A DNA stretch of 64,000 nucleotides from the NCBI RefSeq assembly GCF_021206925.1, contig NZ_JAJPRF010000002.1:434001-498000 (forward strand), given 5' to 3'. The stretch is from Rhodoflexus caldus (GTDB taxonomy: Bacteria > Bacteroidota > Bacteroidia > Cytophagales > Thermoflexibacteraceae). The notes below the pieces were generated by a model. That model was not told the DNA's origin. It worked only from the letters and a program-made list of their open reading frames with translations, and searched no databases. Made by a program: the position numbers and the translations under genes. The first letter of the stretch is position 1. Every line of letters begins with the position of its first letter. This document shows positions 63,389 to 64,000 of the stretch, piece by piece.

Positions 63389-64000
63389 TTACTCTTCCAA
63401 CAAATCGGGGCGGCGGGCTTTGGTACGCTCCAACGATTGCTGAAAACGCCACTCGGCAATGTTGGCTTCATGCCCGCTGAGCAAAATATCAGGCACTTTC
63501 CAGCCTTCAAAGTCTGCGGGACGTGTATAGACAGGAGGTGCGAGTAAATTGTCCTGAAAAGAGTCGGTAAGGGCTGAAGTTTCATCGGAAAGCACACCTG
63601 GCAACAATCGCACTACCGCATCGGCAACCACTGCGGCTGCCAACTCACCACCCGAAAGTACAAAATCGCCAATGGAGAGTTCCATTGTGATGAAATGTTC
63701 GCGCACCCGCTCATCTACGCCCTTGTAGTGCCCGCAGAGGATAATAATATTTTGAAGCAACGATAATTTATTGGCTATTCGCTGCTCGAATCGCTTGCCA
63801 TCGGGTGTCATGTAGATAATTTCATCATACTTCCGCTCTGCCTGTAACTTGCGAATACATTTGGCTATCGGTTCAATCATCATAACCATACCTGCACCGC
63901 CACCAAACTGATAATCATCTATCTGGCGGGCTTTATTGTTTGAATAGTCGCGGAGGTCGTGTACAACCACTTCAACCAATCCTTTATTTTGTGCACGCTG
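63389..64000 (-). CDS. trmD: tRNA (guanine-37-N1)-methyltransferase TrmD (5' truncated by the window end)
   Basis: The C-terminal 204 residues of TrmD, the SPOUT-class enzyme that methylates G37 next to the anticodon. The frame continues past the window edge: bases 63980-64000 encode QRAQNKG directly before [13 protein letters not shown], so the apparent TTG start at 63979 is internal. Motifs: [17 protein letters not shown], the SAM-binding knot [14 protein letters not shown] and [23 protein letters not shown] (in part), and the C-terminal helices ending RRPDLLEE. About 20 residues at the N-terminus are outside the window. Confidence 0.95.
   Translation of the reverse strand, partial: QRAQNKGLVEVVVHDLRDYSNNKARQIDDYQFGGGAGMVMMIEPIAKCIRKLQAERKYDEIIYMTPDGKRFEQRIANKLSLLQNIIILCGHYKGVDERVREHFITMELSIGDFVLSGGELAAAVVADAVVRLLPGVLSDETSALTDSFQDNLLAPPVYTRPADFEGWKVPDILLSGHEANIAEWRFQQSLERTKARRPDLLEE

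Overview
The window looks like part of a Bacteroidota chromosome, most likely class Cytophagia. The grounds are promoters of the TTG-N(19-23)-TAnnTTTG type in front of several genes, two giant secreted proteins ending in type IX secretion (T9SS) sorting domains, a bacterial mevalonate pathway, a YtxJ-type bacillithiol-linked redox protein, and an alpha-oxoamine synthase of the serine-palmitoyltransferase kind. I see no phage, transposase, CRISPR array, tRNA or rRNA gene. Two genes are cut by the window ends: an acyltransferase on the left and trmD on the right.

Layout. 0-4 kb: partial hexapeptide acyltransferase, a small secreted protein, then rimO and thiL with a terminator. 4.1-20.1 kb: a tightly packed leftward operon of five exported proteins (outer-membrane barrel, 1577-residue protein, fibronectin-III protein, tail-collar-like protein, 2180-residue PKD/T9SS protein), about 16 kb with gaps of 5-22 bp. 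This is the best candidate for an undescribed system. 20.3-23.1 kb: an MscS channel divergent from a thiol-redox lipoprotein plus NosL. 23.2-28.7 kb: a visibly AT-richer block with a two-component system, a DUF202 protein, a PepSY-like protein and an outer-membrane receptor. 29.6-33.6 kb: housekeeping rpsA and eno with good promoters and terminators. 33.7-40.9 kb: a second giant T9SS protein of 2409 residues. 41-44 kb: a Gfo/Idh/MocA oxidoreductase, the alpha-oxoamine synthase, and a 414-bp intergenic stretch full of hairpins. 44-48 kb: tadA, an aldo/keto reductase and a SPOR lipoprotein, divergent from a type III polyketide synthase plus methyltransferase. 48-51 kb: a DnaJ/TPR protein, a glutamine amidotransferase and a sugar-isomerase-like protein. 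51-59.6 kb: the mevalonate operon (fni, HMG-CoA reductase, three GHMP enzymes, a ChaN-like protein) beside an acyl-CoA reductase and a divergent HMG-CoA lyase. 59.8-64 kb: serS, ytxJ, a lipoprotein, ferritin and trmD.

How the genes fit together. The mevalonate cluster encodes the steps from HMG-CoA to IPP/DMAPP, provided one of its GHMP kinases acts as phosphomevalonate kinase; the GYDVA-motif protein is the natural candidate. HMG-CoA lyase next door draws on the same intermediate. Two further genes point to specialised lipids or metabolites (alpha-oxoamine synthase, type III PKS). The cell surface takes a large share of the coding capacity: the two T9SS giants together with their neighbours fill about 23 kb of 64 kb. 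Several start codons were moved downstream of the longest reading frame on the basis of promoter position, signal peptides or family length; these choices are given in each entry.
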